IMG/VR virus record: IMGVR_UViG_3300032117_002338
Span: 1 to 53,414 of that record
Origin: a virus
Direction: 5' to 3' (one strand)
DNA length: 53,414 nt
This document shows, in pieces, positions 44,510 to 53,414 of the stretch. Below the pieces are notes generated by a model. It saw only the letters and a list, made by a program, of their open reading frames with translations, searched no databases and was not told the origin of the DNA. Both the position numbers and the translations under genes were made by a program. Every line of letters begins with the position of its first letter. Position 1 is the stretch's first letter.

Positions 44510-46447
44510 ATGTCCAACATCTTCGACGAAATACTCCAAGAGCGGAAATCCAAGAAGAGGGAGTCGATGGACTTCCTGGAATTCCTCAAGCTCTGCAAGA
44601 AGGATCCAACAACCTACGCCTCGGCCGCAGAGCGGATGCTGGCCGCCATCGGTGAGCCAGAGATGGTTGACACCAGCAGGGATCCGCGCCTCAGCAGGAT
44701 ATTCCTCAACAGGACGCTGCGCATATATCCGGCGTTCTCGGATTTCTACGGCATGGAGGAGACCATCGAGCGCATAGTGGGTTACTTCCGCCATGCGGCA
44801 CAGGGCCTCGAGGAGAAGAAGCAGGTACTGTATCTGCTGGGACCGGTTGGCGGCGGCAAGAGCAGCCTGGCCGAACGCCTCAAGGAGCTGATGACCAAGA
44901 ACCCGTTCTACGTGCTGACCGCCGAGGACGGCACCATGAGCCCCGTGTTTGAATCCCCTCTCGGAGTGTTTGACGTGCGCAAGCATGGTGCACGCCTGCA
45001 CAAGGACTATGGCATAGATCCTCGATATCTAGGCGGTGTGATGAGCCCGTGGGCCGTCAAGCGCCTTGCGGAGTACGACGGAGACATATCCCGCTTCAAG
45101 GTCACCAAGGTGTGGCCCAGCAAGCTGGAGCAGATAGGCGTGGTCAAGACCGAACCCGGTGACGACAACAACCAAGACATATCGAGCCTGGTGGGCAAGA
45201 CCAACATACGCATGCTGGAGCACTTTGACCAGAACGATCCGGACAGCTACTCTTTCTCGGGTGCCCTGTGCCGCGGCAACCAGGGCATCATGGAGTTCGT
45301 GGAGATGTTCAAGGCTCCCATCAAGATGCTGCATCCGCTGCTAACGGCGACGCAGGAGGGCAACTACATCGGCACCGAAGGCATATCGGCCATACCGTTC
45401 AACGGCGTGGTGCTGGCACACAGCAACGAATCCGAGTGGCAGAGCTTCAAGAACAACAAGAACAACGAGGCATTCATCGATCGCATCTACGTGGTCAAGG
45501 TGCCTTACTGCCTGCGCGTCAGCGATGAGGTGCACATCTACGAGAAGATGCTGGAGAACAGCAGCCTCGGCGGCGCCAACTGCGCTCCGCAGACGCTGGA
45601 CATGCTCAGCAGGTTCTGCGTGCTGACCCGCCTGTCTCCTCATGAGAACAGCAACCCCTACAGCAAGATGCGCGTGTATGACGGCGAGACCATCAAGGAC
45701 GTTGATCCCAAGGCCCGTAGCATGCAGGAGTATCGCGATGCCGCGGGCATTGACGAGGGCATGGGTGGCATCAGCACGCGATTCGCGTTCAAGGTGCTGA
45801 GCAAGACCTTCAACTTCGATCCCAACGAGATAGCGGCTGATCCGGTGCATCTCATGTACGTGTTGGAGGACAGCATACGCAGGGAGCAGTTCAGCACGGA
45901 GGTCGAGGAGAGATACATCGACTTCATCAAGGACAGCCTGTCACCACGCTACGCCGACTTCATAGGTCATCAGATACAACAGGCGTATATTGCGAGTTAC
46001 TCAGAATTTGGACAATCGAGCTTCGATCGATACGTGGAATATGCGGATGCTTGGATACAGGAGATCGACTTCAAGGATCCCGACACCGGCAATCTCTATG
46101 ACAGGGAGATTCTCAACAAGGAGCTGGAGAAGATCGAGAAACCAGCCGGCATAGCCAACCCCAAGGATTTCAGGCATGAGGTGGTCAACTTCGTGCTGAG
46201 AGCCCGCGCCAAGAACGGCGGTGCGGTGAGCTGGACCAGCTACGAGAAGCTGCGCGAGGTCATCGAGAAGAAGATGTTCGCCAGCGTCGAGGATCTGCTT
46301 CCGGTTATCAGCTTCGATAGCAAGAAGGACAAGGAGATTGAGTCAAAACATATCGACTTTGTCAACAGGATGGTTAAGAGCGGATACACCGAAAAACAGG
46401 TGAGAAGGCTAGTTGATTGGTTCATGCGTCATCAGAAGTCGTCTTGA
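44510..46447 (+). CDS. prkA: PrkA-family serine protein kinase / AAA protein (645 aa)
   Basis: Start at MSNIFDEILQ. The AAA Walker A LLGPVGGGKSSLAERL near residue 108 and the PrkA-typical block SPLGVF...YLGGVMSPWAVKRL near 145-180 are present, as are VVLAHSNESEWQSF near 300 and the C-terminal kinase-like region. Length matches bacterial PrkA/YeaG (about 640 aa). In bacteria it sits in a yeaG-yeaH-ycgB (spoVR) stress operon, and all three partners follow here. An HNH gene has inserted after its stop. Confidence 0.95.
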   Translation: MSNIFDEILQERKSKKRESMDFLEFLKLCKKDPTTYASAAERMLAAIGEPEMVDTSRDPRLSRIFLNRTLRIYPAFSDFYGMEETIERIVGYFRHAAQGLEEKKQVLYLLGPVGGGKSSLAERLKELMTKNPFYVLTAEDGTMSPVFESPLGVFDVRKHGARLHKDYGIDPRYLGGVMSPWAVKRLAEYDGDISRFKVTKVWPSKLEQIGVVKTEPGDDNNQDISSLVGKTNIRMLEHFDQNDPDSYSFSGALCRGNQGIMEFVEMFKAPIKMLHPLLTATQEGNYIGTEGISAIPFNGVVLAHSNESEWQSFKNNKNNEAFIDRIYVVKVPYCLRVSDEVHIYEKMLENSSLGGANCAPQTLDMLSRFCVLTRLSPHENSNPYSKMRVYDGETIKDVDPKARSMQEYRDAAGIDEGMGGISTRFAFKVLSKTFNFDPNEIAADPVHLMYVLEDSIRREQFSTEVEERYIDFIKDSLSPRYADFIGHQIQQAYIASYSEFGQSSFDRYVEYADAWIQEIDFKDPDTGNLYDREILNKELEKIEKPAGIANPKDFRHEVVNFVLRARAKNGGAVSWTSYEKLREVIEKKMFASVEDLLPVISFDSKKDKEIESKHIDFVNRMVKSGYTEKQVRRLVDWFMRHQKSS

Positions 46448-46451
46448 TACA

Positions 46452-47195
46452 ATGGATTACTCATCTCATTATTCCAGGTTAATAGAGAGAGCAAGACCAA
46501 GAGGGTTAAAGAAACCTTCTAGGTCAGATGAATCATACGTCTACTATGAATCACATCATGTGATTCCGCGATGCTTGGATGGGTCAGACGACCCATCCAA
46601 TATGGTTCTACTCACACCACAGGAACATTATGTAGCACATCTCCTACTGATGAAAATGCATCCAAACATCAAATCGTTGGTCTATGCCGCACAGATGATG
46701 ATAGTCGGTGGTTCACGTAACAATAAGTTGCATGGTTGGCTGAGAACCAAGGCAAGTCGAATGATATCTGAGGATTTCGAACGGGCCAAGAAGATAGGAC
46801 GAACCCTAACCGGTAGGGTAGTATCCGAGCATGTGGGTCGTAAGATATCACAATCAAATATCGGGAGACAGACATCTGAATTGACAAGGGCTAAGATATC
46901 TGTCAGCACCAAAGGCAAACCAAAAAGCATTGAGCATAGAGAGAAGATAAAGGCGGCCCTATCTGGCAAGAAGCATTCTGAATCACATATCACCAATTTG
47001 ATCAAGAGTAAGCGCAGAAACGGAACATTAGGTCATTCATCTACGGCTAAACGTAAAATCAGCAACACCTTATCTCAGCTGAGATGGTTCAATGATGGTT
47101 CGGTTAACATACGCATCGCCGGCGATCCACCAGAAGGGTTTAAGTCTGGTCGATTAAAAATGATGCGTAAAAGAAACACATCTGATCAGGAGTGA
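46452..47195 (+). CDS. HNH homing endonuclease inserted in the prkA-yeaH-spoVR operon (247 aa)
   Basis: YESHHVIPRCLDGSDDPSNMVLLTPQEHYVAHLLL near residues 32-66 is the HNH core. Repeats of the NUMOD type follow (SEHVGRKISQSNIGR; SELTRAKISVSTKGK; EHREKIKAALSGKKH). AT-richer than its neighbours, no good Shine-Dalgarno, 4 nt after the prkA stop and 5 nt before the yeaH start. Free-standing homing element. Confidence 0.92.
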   Translation: MDYSSHYSRLIERARPRGLKKPSRSDESYVYYESHHVIPRCLDGSDDPSNMVLLTPQEHYVAHLLLMKMHPNIKSLVYAAQMMIVGGSRNNKLHGWLRTKASRMISEDFERAKKIGRTLTGRVVSEHVGRKISQSNIGRQTSELTRAKISVSTKGKPKSIEHREKIKAALSGKKHSESHITNLIKSKRRNGTLGHSSTAKRKISNTLSQLRWFNDGSVNIRIAGDPPEGFKSGRLKMMRKRNTSDQE

Positions 47196-47200
47196 GGGGT

Positions 47201-48460
47201 ATGTCAGATTACCACATAATAGATCGGCGGGATAACCCCAAGGGCAAGAACCTGCCCAACAGGCAGAAGTTCCTCAAGAAGGTGCGCAAGCACCTCAAGG
47301 AGCAGGTGCGCGATGCCATGGGCAAGAAGCGCATAACGGACGAGGGTGGCACCGACATAGTGGTGCCATCGGACGGCATAAGCGAACCCAGCTTCGACTA
47401 CGATCGCAGCACAGGAGAGTGGGATAGGATACTGCCGGGCAACAGGGACTTCAGCGCCGGGGATAGGGTCAAGAAACCGGACCAAGGTGGCAAGGGTTCC
47501 GGCAGCAAGGCCGGCAATGGCGGCGACGGTGAGGATGACTTCCGTTTCACCATAACCAGGGACGAATACCTGGACATGGTGTTCGAGGATCTCGAGCTGC
47601 CTGACATGATCAAGACCAGCGAGAAGGCGGCCGTGGCTTGGCAGCGCGTGAGGTCCGGGTTCAAGACCGACGGTAACCCCAGCCAGCTGGATCTGGTGCG
47701 CAGCCTGAGGAACAGCCTGGGACGGCGACTGGCACTGCGGAAGCCGGTCGAGCGCAAGATGGACGAGCTCGAGGCATTGCTGGAGGACAGCGAAAACCCC
47801 GAGCTGCTGCTCGAGGAGATCGAGAAGCTGAGGAGGAAGCGCAACGCCGTGCCATGGGTAGATCCCATAGACATAAGATACAGGCGCTGGGACAAACGCC
47901 CCATACCCAACAGCCAAGCGGTGATGTTCTGCCTGATGGACGTCAGCGGCAGCATGGGCGACAGGGAGAAGGAGATAGCCAAGAGGTTCTACCTGCTGCT
48001 GTATCTGTTCCTTGAACGCCAATACGAGAAGGTGCAGATCGTGTTCGTGAGGCACACGGACACCGCCAAGGAGGTGGACGAGCGCGAGTTCTTCTACGGT
48101 ACCGAGAGCGGTGGCACCGTGGTCAGCAGCGGGCTACGGATGGTGAACGACATCATCGCGCAGAGGTATCCCTTGGATGCGTGGAACATATACGTGGTGC
48201 AGGCCTCCGACGGTGACAACTGGATGGGCGACAACGACGAATGCAGGGAGCTGCTGGCCAAGCTGCTGCCGTTGGTGCAGTATTACGTCTACGCCGAGGT
48301 CAGGCAGAGCCATCCAATATACGGAGACACCGGGCTGTGGAAGATGATGTCCGATCTGATCGGCTCATACAAGCAGATGGCGGTGGCCAGCATACCCAGC
48401 GTGGACCAGGTGGTCCCGGTGTTTAGGCGAGTGTTTGCGAAGGAGAAGGCCAATGGTTGA
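47201..48460 (+). CDS. yeaH: YeaH/YhbH family VWA protein (DUF444, 419 aa)
   Basis: N-terminal basic region (RQKFLKKVRKHLKEQV) and Gly-rich linker. The C-terminal von Willebrand A domain has the metal site DVSGSMGD near 250 and SGGTVVSSGLRM near 305. RRWDKRPIPNSQAVMF leads into it. Partner of PrkA in bacteria. GAGGGG before ATG; its 3' end overlaps spoVR by 8 nt. Confidence 0.95.
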   Translation: MSDYHIIDRRDNPKGKNLPNRQKFLKKVRKHLKEQVRDAMGKKRITDEGGTDIVVPSDGISEPSFDYDRSTGEWDRILPGNRDFSAGDRVKKPDQGGKGSGSKAGNGGDGEDDFRFTITRDEYLDMVFEDLELPDMIKTSEKAAVAWQRVRSGFKTDGNPSQLDLVRSLRNSLGRRLALRKPVERKMDELEALLEDSENPELLLEEIEKLRRKRNAVPWVDPIDIRYRRWDKRPIPNSQAVMFCLMDVSGSMGDREKEIAKRFYLLLYLFLERQYEKVQIVFVRHTDTAKEVDEREFFYGTESGGTVVSSGLRMVNDIIAQRYPLDAWNIYVVQASDGDNWMGDNDECRELLAKLLPLVQYYVYAEVRQSHPIYGDTGLWKMMSDLIGSYKQMAVASIPSVDQVVPVFRRVFAKEKANG

Positions 48461-49931
48461 GCCGCTGTTCACGGGTAGCGATTGGGATTTCTCCCTGATC
48501 GACAGGGCGATGGTGGAATGCGGCATCATAGCCAAGGACGAGCTGAGGCTTGACACATATCGCAATGCCTTAGAAATAGTCACCAGCGAGCAGATGCTGG
48601 ATGCATACGCCAGCGTGGGGCTACCGGTCATGTACAAGCATTGGAGCTTCGGCAAGAAGTTCTCACGCGAGAGAGATCTATACCAGAAGGGCAAGCGCGG
48701 TTTGGCCTACGAGCTGGTGCTCAACACCAACCCGGTGATCAACTACCTCATGGAGGAGAACACGGCCTGCACGCAGGTGCTGGTGATAGCGCACGCCGCA
48801 TACGGACACAACCACGTGTTCAAGAACAACTACATGTTCAAGCAGTGGACCGATGCCGACGGCATAGTGGATTACCTGATATTCGCACGCGACTACATAG
48901 CCAAGTGCGAGGAACGCTACGGCGAGTCAGCCGTGGAGAGGACCCTCGACAGCGCACATGCGCTGATGATGAACGGCATAGATCGCTACAAGCGACCGCG
49001 CCGGCTCAGCATGGTGGAGGAGCAGCTGAAGCAGAGGGAGAGGACCGAATATCTGGAGAGGACGGTCAACGACCTATGGCGCACGGTACCCAAGCAGGTC
49101 ACGGAGGCTGATGACCCGGTGGGCACGGGATTCCCGGCACAGCCAGAGGAGAACATACTGTACTTCCTGGAGAAGAACAGCCCCGCGCTGGAGCCGTGGC
49201 AGCGCGAATGCCTGCGCATCGTCCGCAAGCTGGCGCAGTATTTCTACCCACAGTACCAGACCAAGGTGCTGAACGAGGGTTGGGCCAGTTTCACCCATTA
49301 TTACATAATGAATCGCTTGTTTGACAAGGGGTTACTGACGGAGGGTGCCATGCTGGAGTTCCTCAAGCTACACACATCCGTCCTGTATCAACCGGCGTAT
49401 GATAGCCCATACTACAGCGGGTTGAACCCATACTACCTCGGCTTCGAGATATTCATGGACATCAAGCGCATGTGCGAGAACCCCGACGATGAGGATCGTG
49501 AGCTGTTCCCGGATCTCTGCGGGTCGGATTGGGTGGAGGCATGCCTTGACGCCGTGGCCAACTACAGGGATGAGAGCTTCATACGGCAGTTCCTTGGCCC
49601 AAAGGTGGTTCGCAGGATGAGGCTGTTCAGGTTGGTCGATGACAAGAGGGAGGAAAACTACCTCATCAGCGCCATACAGGATCGAGAGGGGTTCCGTGAG
49701 ATACGCAGCAGCCTCGCCAAGAGCTACGAGCTGGATGATTGGTTCCCCAAGGTGGAGGTGACCGATGCCGACGTCAAAGGCGATCGCACCCTGACCCTCA
49801 CATACCATCGTGAGCGCGGCAGGGCCATCAGCGATAGCTGGAGATTCATGATCAGGCATGTCAACAACCTCTGGGGGCACAGGGTCAAGCTGGTCACCAA
49901 GAGGGGTCATCTCATCGGAGAGAGCGTTTGA
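48453..49931 (+). CDS. spoVR: SpoVR family protein (492 aa)
   Basis: Family hallmarks are clear: MYKHWSFGKKFSRE near 60, YELVLNTNPVINYLMEENT near 85, QVLVIAHAAYGHNHVFKNN near 108, LEPWQRECLRIVRKLAQYF near 250, and VLNEGWASFTHYYIM near 275 (a conserved NEGWA/H pattern). Full length. Completes the prkA-yeaH-spoVR set. ATG overlaps the yeaH stop. Confidence 0.95.
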   Translation: MVEPLFTGSDWDFSLIDRAMVECGIIAKDELRLDTYRNALEIVTSEQMLDAYASVGLPVMYKHWSFGKKFSRERDLYQKGKRGLAYELVLNTNPVINYLMEENTACTQVLVIAHAAYGHNHVFKNNYMFKQWTDADGIVDYLIFARDYIAKCEERYGESAVERTLDSAHALMMNGIDRYKRPRRLSMVEEQLKQRERTEYLERTVNDLWRTVPKQVTEADDPVGTGFPAQPEENILYFLEKNSPALEPWQRECLRIVRKLAQYFYPQYQTKVLNEGWASFTHYYIMNRLFDKGLLTEGAMLEFLKLHTSVLYQPAYDSPYYSGLNPYYLGFEIFMDIKRMCENPDDEDRELFPDLCGSDWVEACLDAVANYRDESFIRQFLGPKVVRRMRLFRLVDDKREENYLISAIQDREGFREIRSSLAKSYELDDWFPKVEVTDADVKGDRTLTLTYHRERGRAISDSWRFMIRHVNNLWGHRVKLVTKRGHLIGESV

Positions 49932-50269
49932 TAGACACCAACGACGAACCGGAATTCCACACGGTCAGATACGAGTTACACCTGCCCAAGGACCTGAGGA
50001 CCGAGTTCACGGAAGAGGAGAAACGCAATCTGCGCCCCATAGCCGAGGTGTTGGCGCTGCTGGACGGTAACGCCTTCTTCACCATGACGCTGGGCAATGG
50101 GATGGAATGGTATGAGCAGTATCTGCCAGAGGCGTGCTGCATATACGAGCAGACCGGCGGTTGGTGCGATGAGGTCAGCTGGATCAAGGACCTGCAGCAC
50201 GAGAACGACGCCGTGCGCGAGGCATACGAGAGCTACAGGATGCTGAAGGCGCTGAGCCGCGGCGATTGA
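49928..50269 (+). CDS. Small protein coupled to spoVR (113 aa)
   Basis: TTG start overlapping the spoVR stop, with GGAGAG upstream; no ATG gives a plausible length. Acidic and helical, with a Trp/Cys-rich centre (GMEWYEQYLPEACCIYEQ). Probably translated with the stress-kinase set. No family is recognised. Confidence 0.65.
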   Translation: MIDTNDEPEFHTVRYELHLPKDLRTEFTEEEKRNLRPIAEVLALLDGNAFFTMTLGNGMEWYEQYLPEACCIYEQTGGWCDEVSWIKDLQHENDAVREAYESYRMLKALSRGD

Positions 50270-50283
50270 TACCGCATCTCACC

Positions 50284-50291
50284 AATAAATA
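50284..50291 (+). promoter_or_regulatory. Late box AATAAATA with ATG at predicted +1
   Basis: T4 spacing puts +1 at 50297, the A of the adhesin start codon; no Shine-Dalgarno. Confidence 0.65.
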
Positions 50292-50296
50292 TTGCC

Positions 50297-53200
50297 ATGA
50301 CATATTCTCATGGTAACATAATAGCATCACAGGATTTCATGGGCTTCAGAGGCCCAGCGGACATAGACGTCGCGTATCCAGATCCGCAGACGGCCACCGA
50401 CGCCATAGCGGCGCTGATAGGTGTCGGGGAGGCTGACAGGGGTTACGGCCAACCCACGCCCAAGATACCGCCCGCTAGCAGATGGCAGGACATAGGGCAT
50501 CGCGAGTGGAACCAGCTGCGTGCGGCCATGGGCAACATCAACACGCACACCGGAAGCCACCTCACCATACAGCCGATCTTCAACCCCTTCCAGCAGATCT
50601 TGGTGGAGGATGGCAACACCTACGTTCCGACCGACGGCGTGCACACCTTCTCGGCGCATGACATCAACAACAACGGCAACACGGTATCCCTCACCGTTGA
50701 TCTGATCAACTATCAAACCAGCATCACCATCAACGTGGGCGGTGTCGCCTCGCTGCCAACCAGCTATCCCCCAACCAGCACCGGATACTACATCGTGCAC
50801 GATTCTCTTTCCAAAATATCAGCCGCTGATACGTTGGGCAGCGTGATGTCGCAGCTGTTCGCCCAGGGTAGGCTGCTGGGTGCCATGGCCACGGACGGCG
50901 TGCCACCATCGGGTGGGATCATACGGACGGTCGGATTGGATGGCATACCGGTCATAGGATACGACAACGTCGGCATGGTCAGGGAGGTGGTGAGCATAAG
51001 CGCCAGCGCCGCTGGATACATAGCGCTCACCGATGCCATAGCGGGATACGGATCGATCAACGTGGTGGAGCTGCATGTGTCAACCCCAGGCAAGCCATAC
51101 GCGGTGCAATCTGTCACCGTGCAGAATCCCAACAACGCTCGCGTTGACATACCCATGTTGGTCAGCACGCTGGATGCCAACAGGCTGCTGTTCGATCCCG
51201 CGCAGATGGACACCAGGTTGGCCTTGACCAACCAGAGGACACTGAAGTGGGGCGGCAACATCACCCACGAGTTCACGGTGGACTTTGGCACGGAGGACAG
51301 GGCTAGGTGGTTCTTCAACAGCGGAGGCAGCATATTGGTCTCCGCCGACAGGTTGGGAGGTGGCGGTAACACATCGCCGGTGACCGGAACCTTCACCAGT
51401 GGTACCCTGTACCCCGTTAGCTATCCACCCGCATGGTCATCGTTCATGGACACGTATGCTGTTTGGGTCGACACCGGGGTGAACGCATTCGCCGGCGTGT
51501 CGCAGACCTACTACAGGAGCTTCACTGCATCCTACACGGGTTCCTACACATTCACATACCAAGCTGACAATGAGCTAACCCTCTACGTGGATGACGTCAC
51601 GGTGGGAACCAGCGTCAGCTACAACGGTTTGCCTAGCACCACATCGATCACCCTGGCGGCCGGCCAGCATCTTCTGAGATTCGTCGCCGAGAACATCAGC
51701 AACAACACCAGCGGCGCTTGGATCGACAATCCAGCGGGATGGGCGGTCACCGTATCCAACACCAACAACAGCGTCATATGGGACAGCAGGACGCATGCCG
51801 CCGCCGAGGTCATACAGGCATACACGTTCACCAGCCCGCAGGTCTATGCCGTGTCCAGCACAGCTGGTGATTGGAACGCTTTCATGAACCAGCATGCGGT
51901 CTGGGTGGATCCAAACGAGGACACCTACGTCAACGTGCCACAGACCAGATACAGGAACCTCAGCGTGGCAACGGCTGGCACATACACGTTCACCTATGCC
52001 ATCGACGATGACATGACCATATATCTGGACGGCGTGGCGGTGATATCAGCCAACGTCAGCAGCAGCAGGTACGCAAACACACCACCCACGGCCAAGATAC
52101 ATCTGACCGCAGGCAACCACGTGCTGAGGTTTGACGTGCTCAACGTGACCGTGAGGGGAGGATGGGCGCTGACCATCGCAGACGGTGTTGGCAACGTGAT
52201 ATGGGACACCAGGAATCACCTACCGGCCGAGTCGATCGCGGCCGGAAGCAGCACCAGCTCAAACTCCAGCGTCTCGGATGGGTTCATCAGCAATCTTCTG
52301 GCTGCGGCCGGCAACGTCTACATAAACGCATACGACATCACCAAGGACGGCGATGGGTTCATCACCGGTGGCGGATACTACGACCTAGGCGCACTATACA
52401 CGCCCATATATTCAACCTACGCATATCCGGAGGCTGCGACACCACCAGAGCTGCTGAACTGCCCGGGGGTGTTCCCCGTGACGTGGCCCACTTGGAGCAC
52501 GTTCATGGACCAATATGCCGTGTGGGTGGACACCGGCGTTAGCGCCCACCAAGACACGCTGCAGACCAGCTACAGGCAGTTTGACACACCGCAGGCGGGA
52601 TACTACACGTTCACCTACCAAGGCGACAACAGGTTGACGGCATACATAGACGGGGCGGTGATCAGCAGCTCAAACAGCTACAACGGTCCACCCATCACCA
52701 GCAACGTGTATCTATCCGCCGACAGCCACGTGCTGAGATTCGACACCGTTAACATAGGAAACGGTACGGACGGCACATGGATAAAGAATCCAGCCGGATG
52801 GGCGGCCACGATGTCATCACAGTCCAACGTGATGGTGTGGGACACCAAGACGCATGCCGCCCAGGAGACCATAGATTACACCCCCCAGACCTTCCCAGGC
52901 GTGGACAAGCAATCCGTCAAATCAGCCACCTATAACACGCCAAACACCAGCTACAGCTACACCGTGCCGGAGAACGTGAGCCTCATCACGGTGAAGGTAT
53001 GGGGAGCCGGCGGTGGCGGCGCCAGCGATCTCAACGGTGTTTCCAGATGCTTCCCGGGCGGAGCCGGTGCCTTCATACAGGCCACCATACCGGTGATACC
53101 GGGAGAGACCCTGACGGTGTTGGTGGGCGGCGGAGGATTGGCTGGCAAGAGGGGACGAGATCCCAGAGGCAGCGATTGCATCGGCGCGGGAGGCGGTGGG

Positions 53201-53414
53201 GCAACGGCGATATATCGCGGCACTACGCCGCTGATCATAGCCGGTGCCGGCGGAGGTTCTCCCAGCAACAACTACAGGACCGATCTAGACGCCGGGCGAG
53301 GCGGATGCGGTGGCATAGACAGGGGCCACCCTGGCACCAGCTGCACCAACAACGGCATAGCACAGGGCGGATCGCCTAACGCCGGAGGCATCGGCGGCAA
53401 TGGCAAGCAGGCCG
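50297..53414 (+). CDS. Large tail adhesin with PA14-like repeats and glycine-rich tip (3' end outside window)
   Basis: One open frame of at least 1039 codons with no stop before the window ends. After an N-terminal part, three PA14/carbohydrate-binding-like repeats appear (around 51.4-51.8, 51.8-52.2 and 52.5-52.9 kb), each with SxFMxxYAVWVD, YTFTYQxDxxLTxYxDG and HVLRFxxxN, ending near WDxxxHAA. A glycine-rich region follows (VWGAGGGGASDL; GGAGAFIQATIP; GAGGGGATAIYRG), like the receptor-contacting loops of phage adhesins. Probably the distal tail fibre or receptor-binding protein. Late-expressed and apparently leaderless. Confidence 0.88.
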   Translation, partial: MTYSHGNIIASQDFMGFRGPADIDVAYPDPQTATDAIAALIGVGEADRGYGQPTPKIPPASRWQDIGHREWNQLRAAMGNINTHTGSHLTIQPIFNPFQQILVEDGNTYVPTDGVHTFSAHDINNNGNTVSLTVDLINYQTSITINVGGVASLPTSYPPTSTGYYIVHDSLSKISAADTLGSVMSQLFAQGRLLGAMATDGVPPSGGIIRTVGLDGIPVIGYDNVGMVREVVSISASAAGYIALTDAIAGYGSINVVELHVSTPGKPYAVQSVTVQNPNNARVDIPMLVSTLDANRLLFDPAQMDTRLALTNQRTLKWGGNITHEFTVDFGTEDRARWFFNSGGSILVSADRLGGGGNTSPVTGTFTSGTLYPVSYPPAWSSFMDTYAVWVDTGVNAFAGVSQTYYRSFTASYTGSYTFTYQADNELTLYVDDVTVGTSVSYNGLPSTTSITLAAGQHLLRFVAENISNNTSGAWIDNPAGWAVTVSNTNNSVIWDSRTHAAAEVIQAYTFTSPQVYAVSSTAGDWNAFMNQHAVWVDPNEDTYVNVPQTRYRNLSVATAGTYTFTYAIDDDMTIYLDGVAVISANVSSSRYANTPPTAKIHLTAGNHVLRFDVLNVTVRGGWALTIADGVGNVIWDTRNHLPAESIAAGSSTSSNSSVSDGFISNLLAAAGNVYINAYDITKDGDGFITGGGYYDLGALYTPIYSTYAYPEAATPPELLNCPGVFPVTWPTWSTFMDQYAVWVDTGVSAHQDTLQTSYRQFDTPQAGYYTFTYQGDNRLTAYIDGAVISSSNSYNGPPITSNVYLSADSHVLRFDTVNIGNGTDGTWIKNPAGWAATMSSQSNVMVWDTKTHAAQETIDYTPQTFPGVDKQSVKSATYNTPNTSYSYTVPENVSLITVKVWGAGGGGASDLNGVSRCFPGGAGAFIQATIPVIPGETLTVLVGGGGLAGKRGRDPRGSDCIGAGGGGATAIYRGTTPLIIAGAGGGSPSNNYRTDLDAGRGGCGGIDRGHPGTSCTNNGIAQGGSPNAGGIGGNGKQA

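Noticed and set aside
52957-53271. Proline-rich minus-strand ORFs opposite the tail adhesin
   Set aside because: They are the antisense of the glycine-rich tip and have no initiation signals.

Overview
This window looks like part of the genome of a large T4-superfamily (myovirus-type) phage, probably of an alphaproteobacterium. The grounds are dense short genes, about 36 tRNA genes, T4-like late promoter boxes (NATAAATA) in front of many genes, scattered HNH homing-type endonucleases, and small proteins of the kind conserved in T4-like phages. Base composition is moderately GC-rich; the two large HNH genes at 25595 and 46452 are visibly AT-richer and look recently inserted. The host guess rests on a PqqA-like peptide gene at 24918 that resembles the Methylobacterium and related alphaproteobacterial form. 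It is an inference.

Layout. 1-8.9 kb: 3' part of nicotinamide phosphoribosyltransferase, small proteins, a run of three overlapping radical-SAM genes (3.0-6.4 kb), then short early-type genes, most with their own TTGAC-N16-TGCTATnnT promoter. 8.9-26.3 kb: a very large tRNA region, with tRNAs interleaved with peptidyl-tRNA hydrolase 2, sulfotransferase-like P-loop proteins, an asparagine-synthase-like PP-loop protein, GNAT acetyltransferases, ClpP, a cytidylyltransferase, a metallopeptidase, a nitroreductase and the PqqA-like peptide. Several promoter-led, strongly base-paired RNA segments lie among the tRNAs and are not ordinary tRNAs. 26.4-30.8 kb: glycosyltransferase, acetyltransferase and coiled-coil or alanine-rich proteins. 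30.9-36.7 kb: a tightly coupled five-gene operon (GQHR-motif protein, HNH nuclease, helicase, two adenine-methylase-type proteins) that looks like a DNA recognition, modification and cleavage module. 36.8-44.4 kb: a fourth radical-SAM gene, a queuosine-precursor-type transporter, two more nitroreductases, a secreted L,D-transpeptidase, a Sir2 deacylase and membrane proteins. 44.5-50.3 kb: PrkA kinase, YeaH/YhbH VWA protein and SpoVR, split by an HNH insertion. 50.3 kb to the end: a large tail adhesin with PA14-like repeats and a glycine-rich tip, running off the window.

How the parts fit. Two promoter grammars are visible. One is a host-sigma70-like extended -10 promoter in front of small early genes and tRNA or structured-RNA blocks. 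The other is a T4-like late box, often placed so that the predicted transcript starts at or within a few bases of the start codon with no Shine-Dalgarno (leaderless mRNAs). The tRNA set covers 19 amino acids (no clear tRNA-Pro) and shows repeated departures from canonical structure: C33 in Ala, Val, Leu and Ile tRNAs with G34, rewritten T loops, and a Leu-like body with an Asn anticodon. Metabolic cargo points to NAD metabolism (NAMPT, Sir2), cofactor or peptide chemistry (PqqA, radical SAM enzymes, flavin nitroreductases) and envelope remodelling (L,D-transpeptidase, glycosyltransferase).
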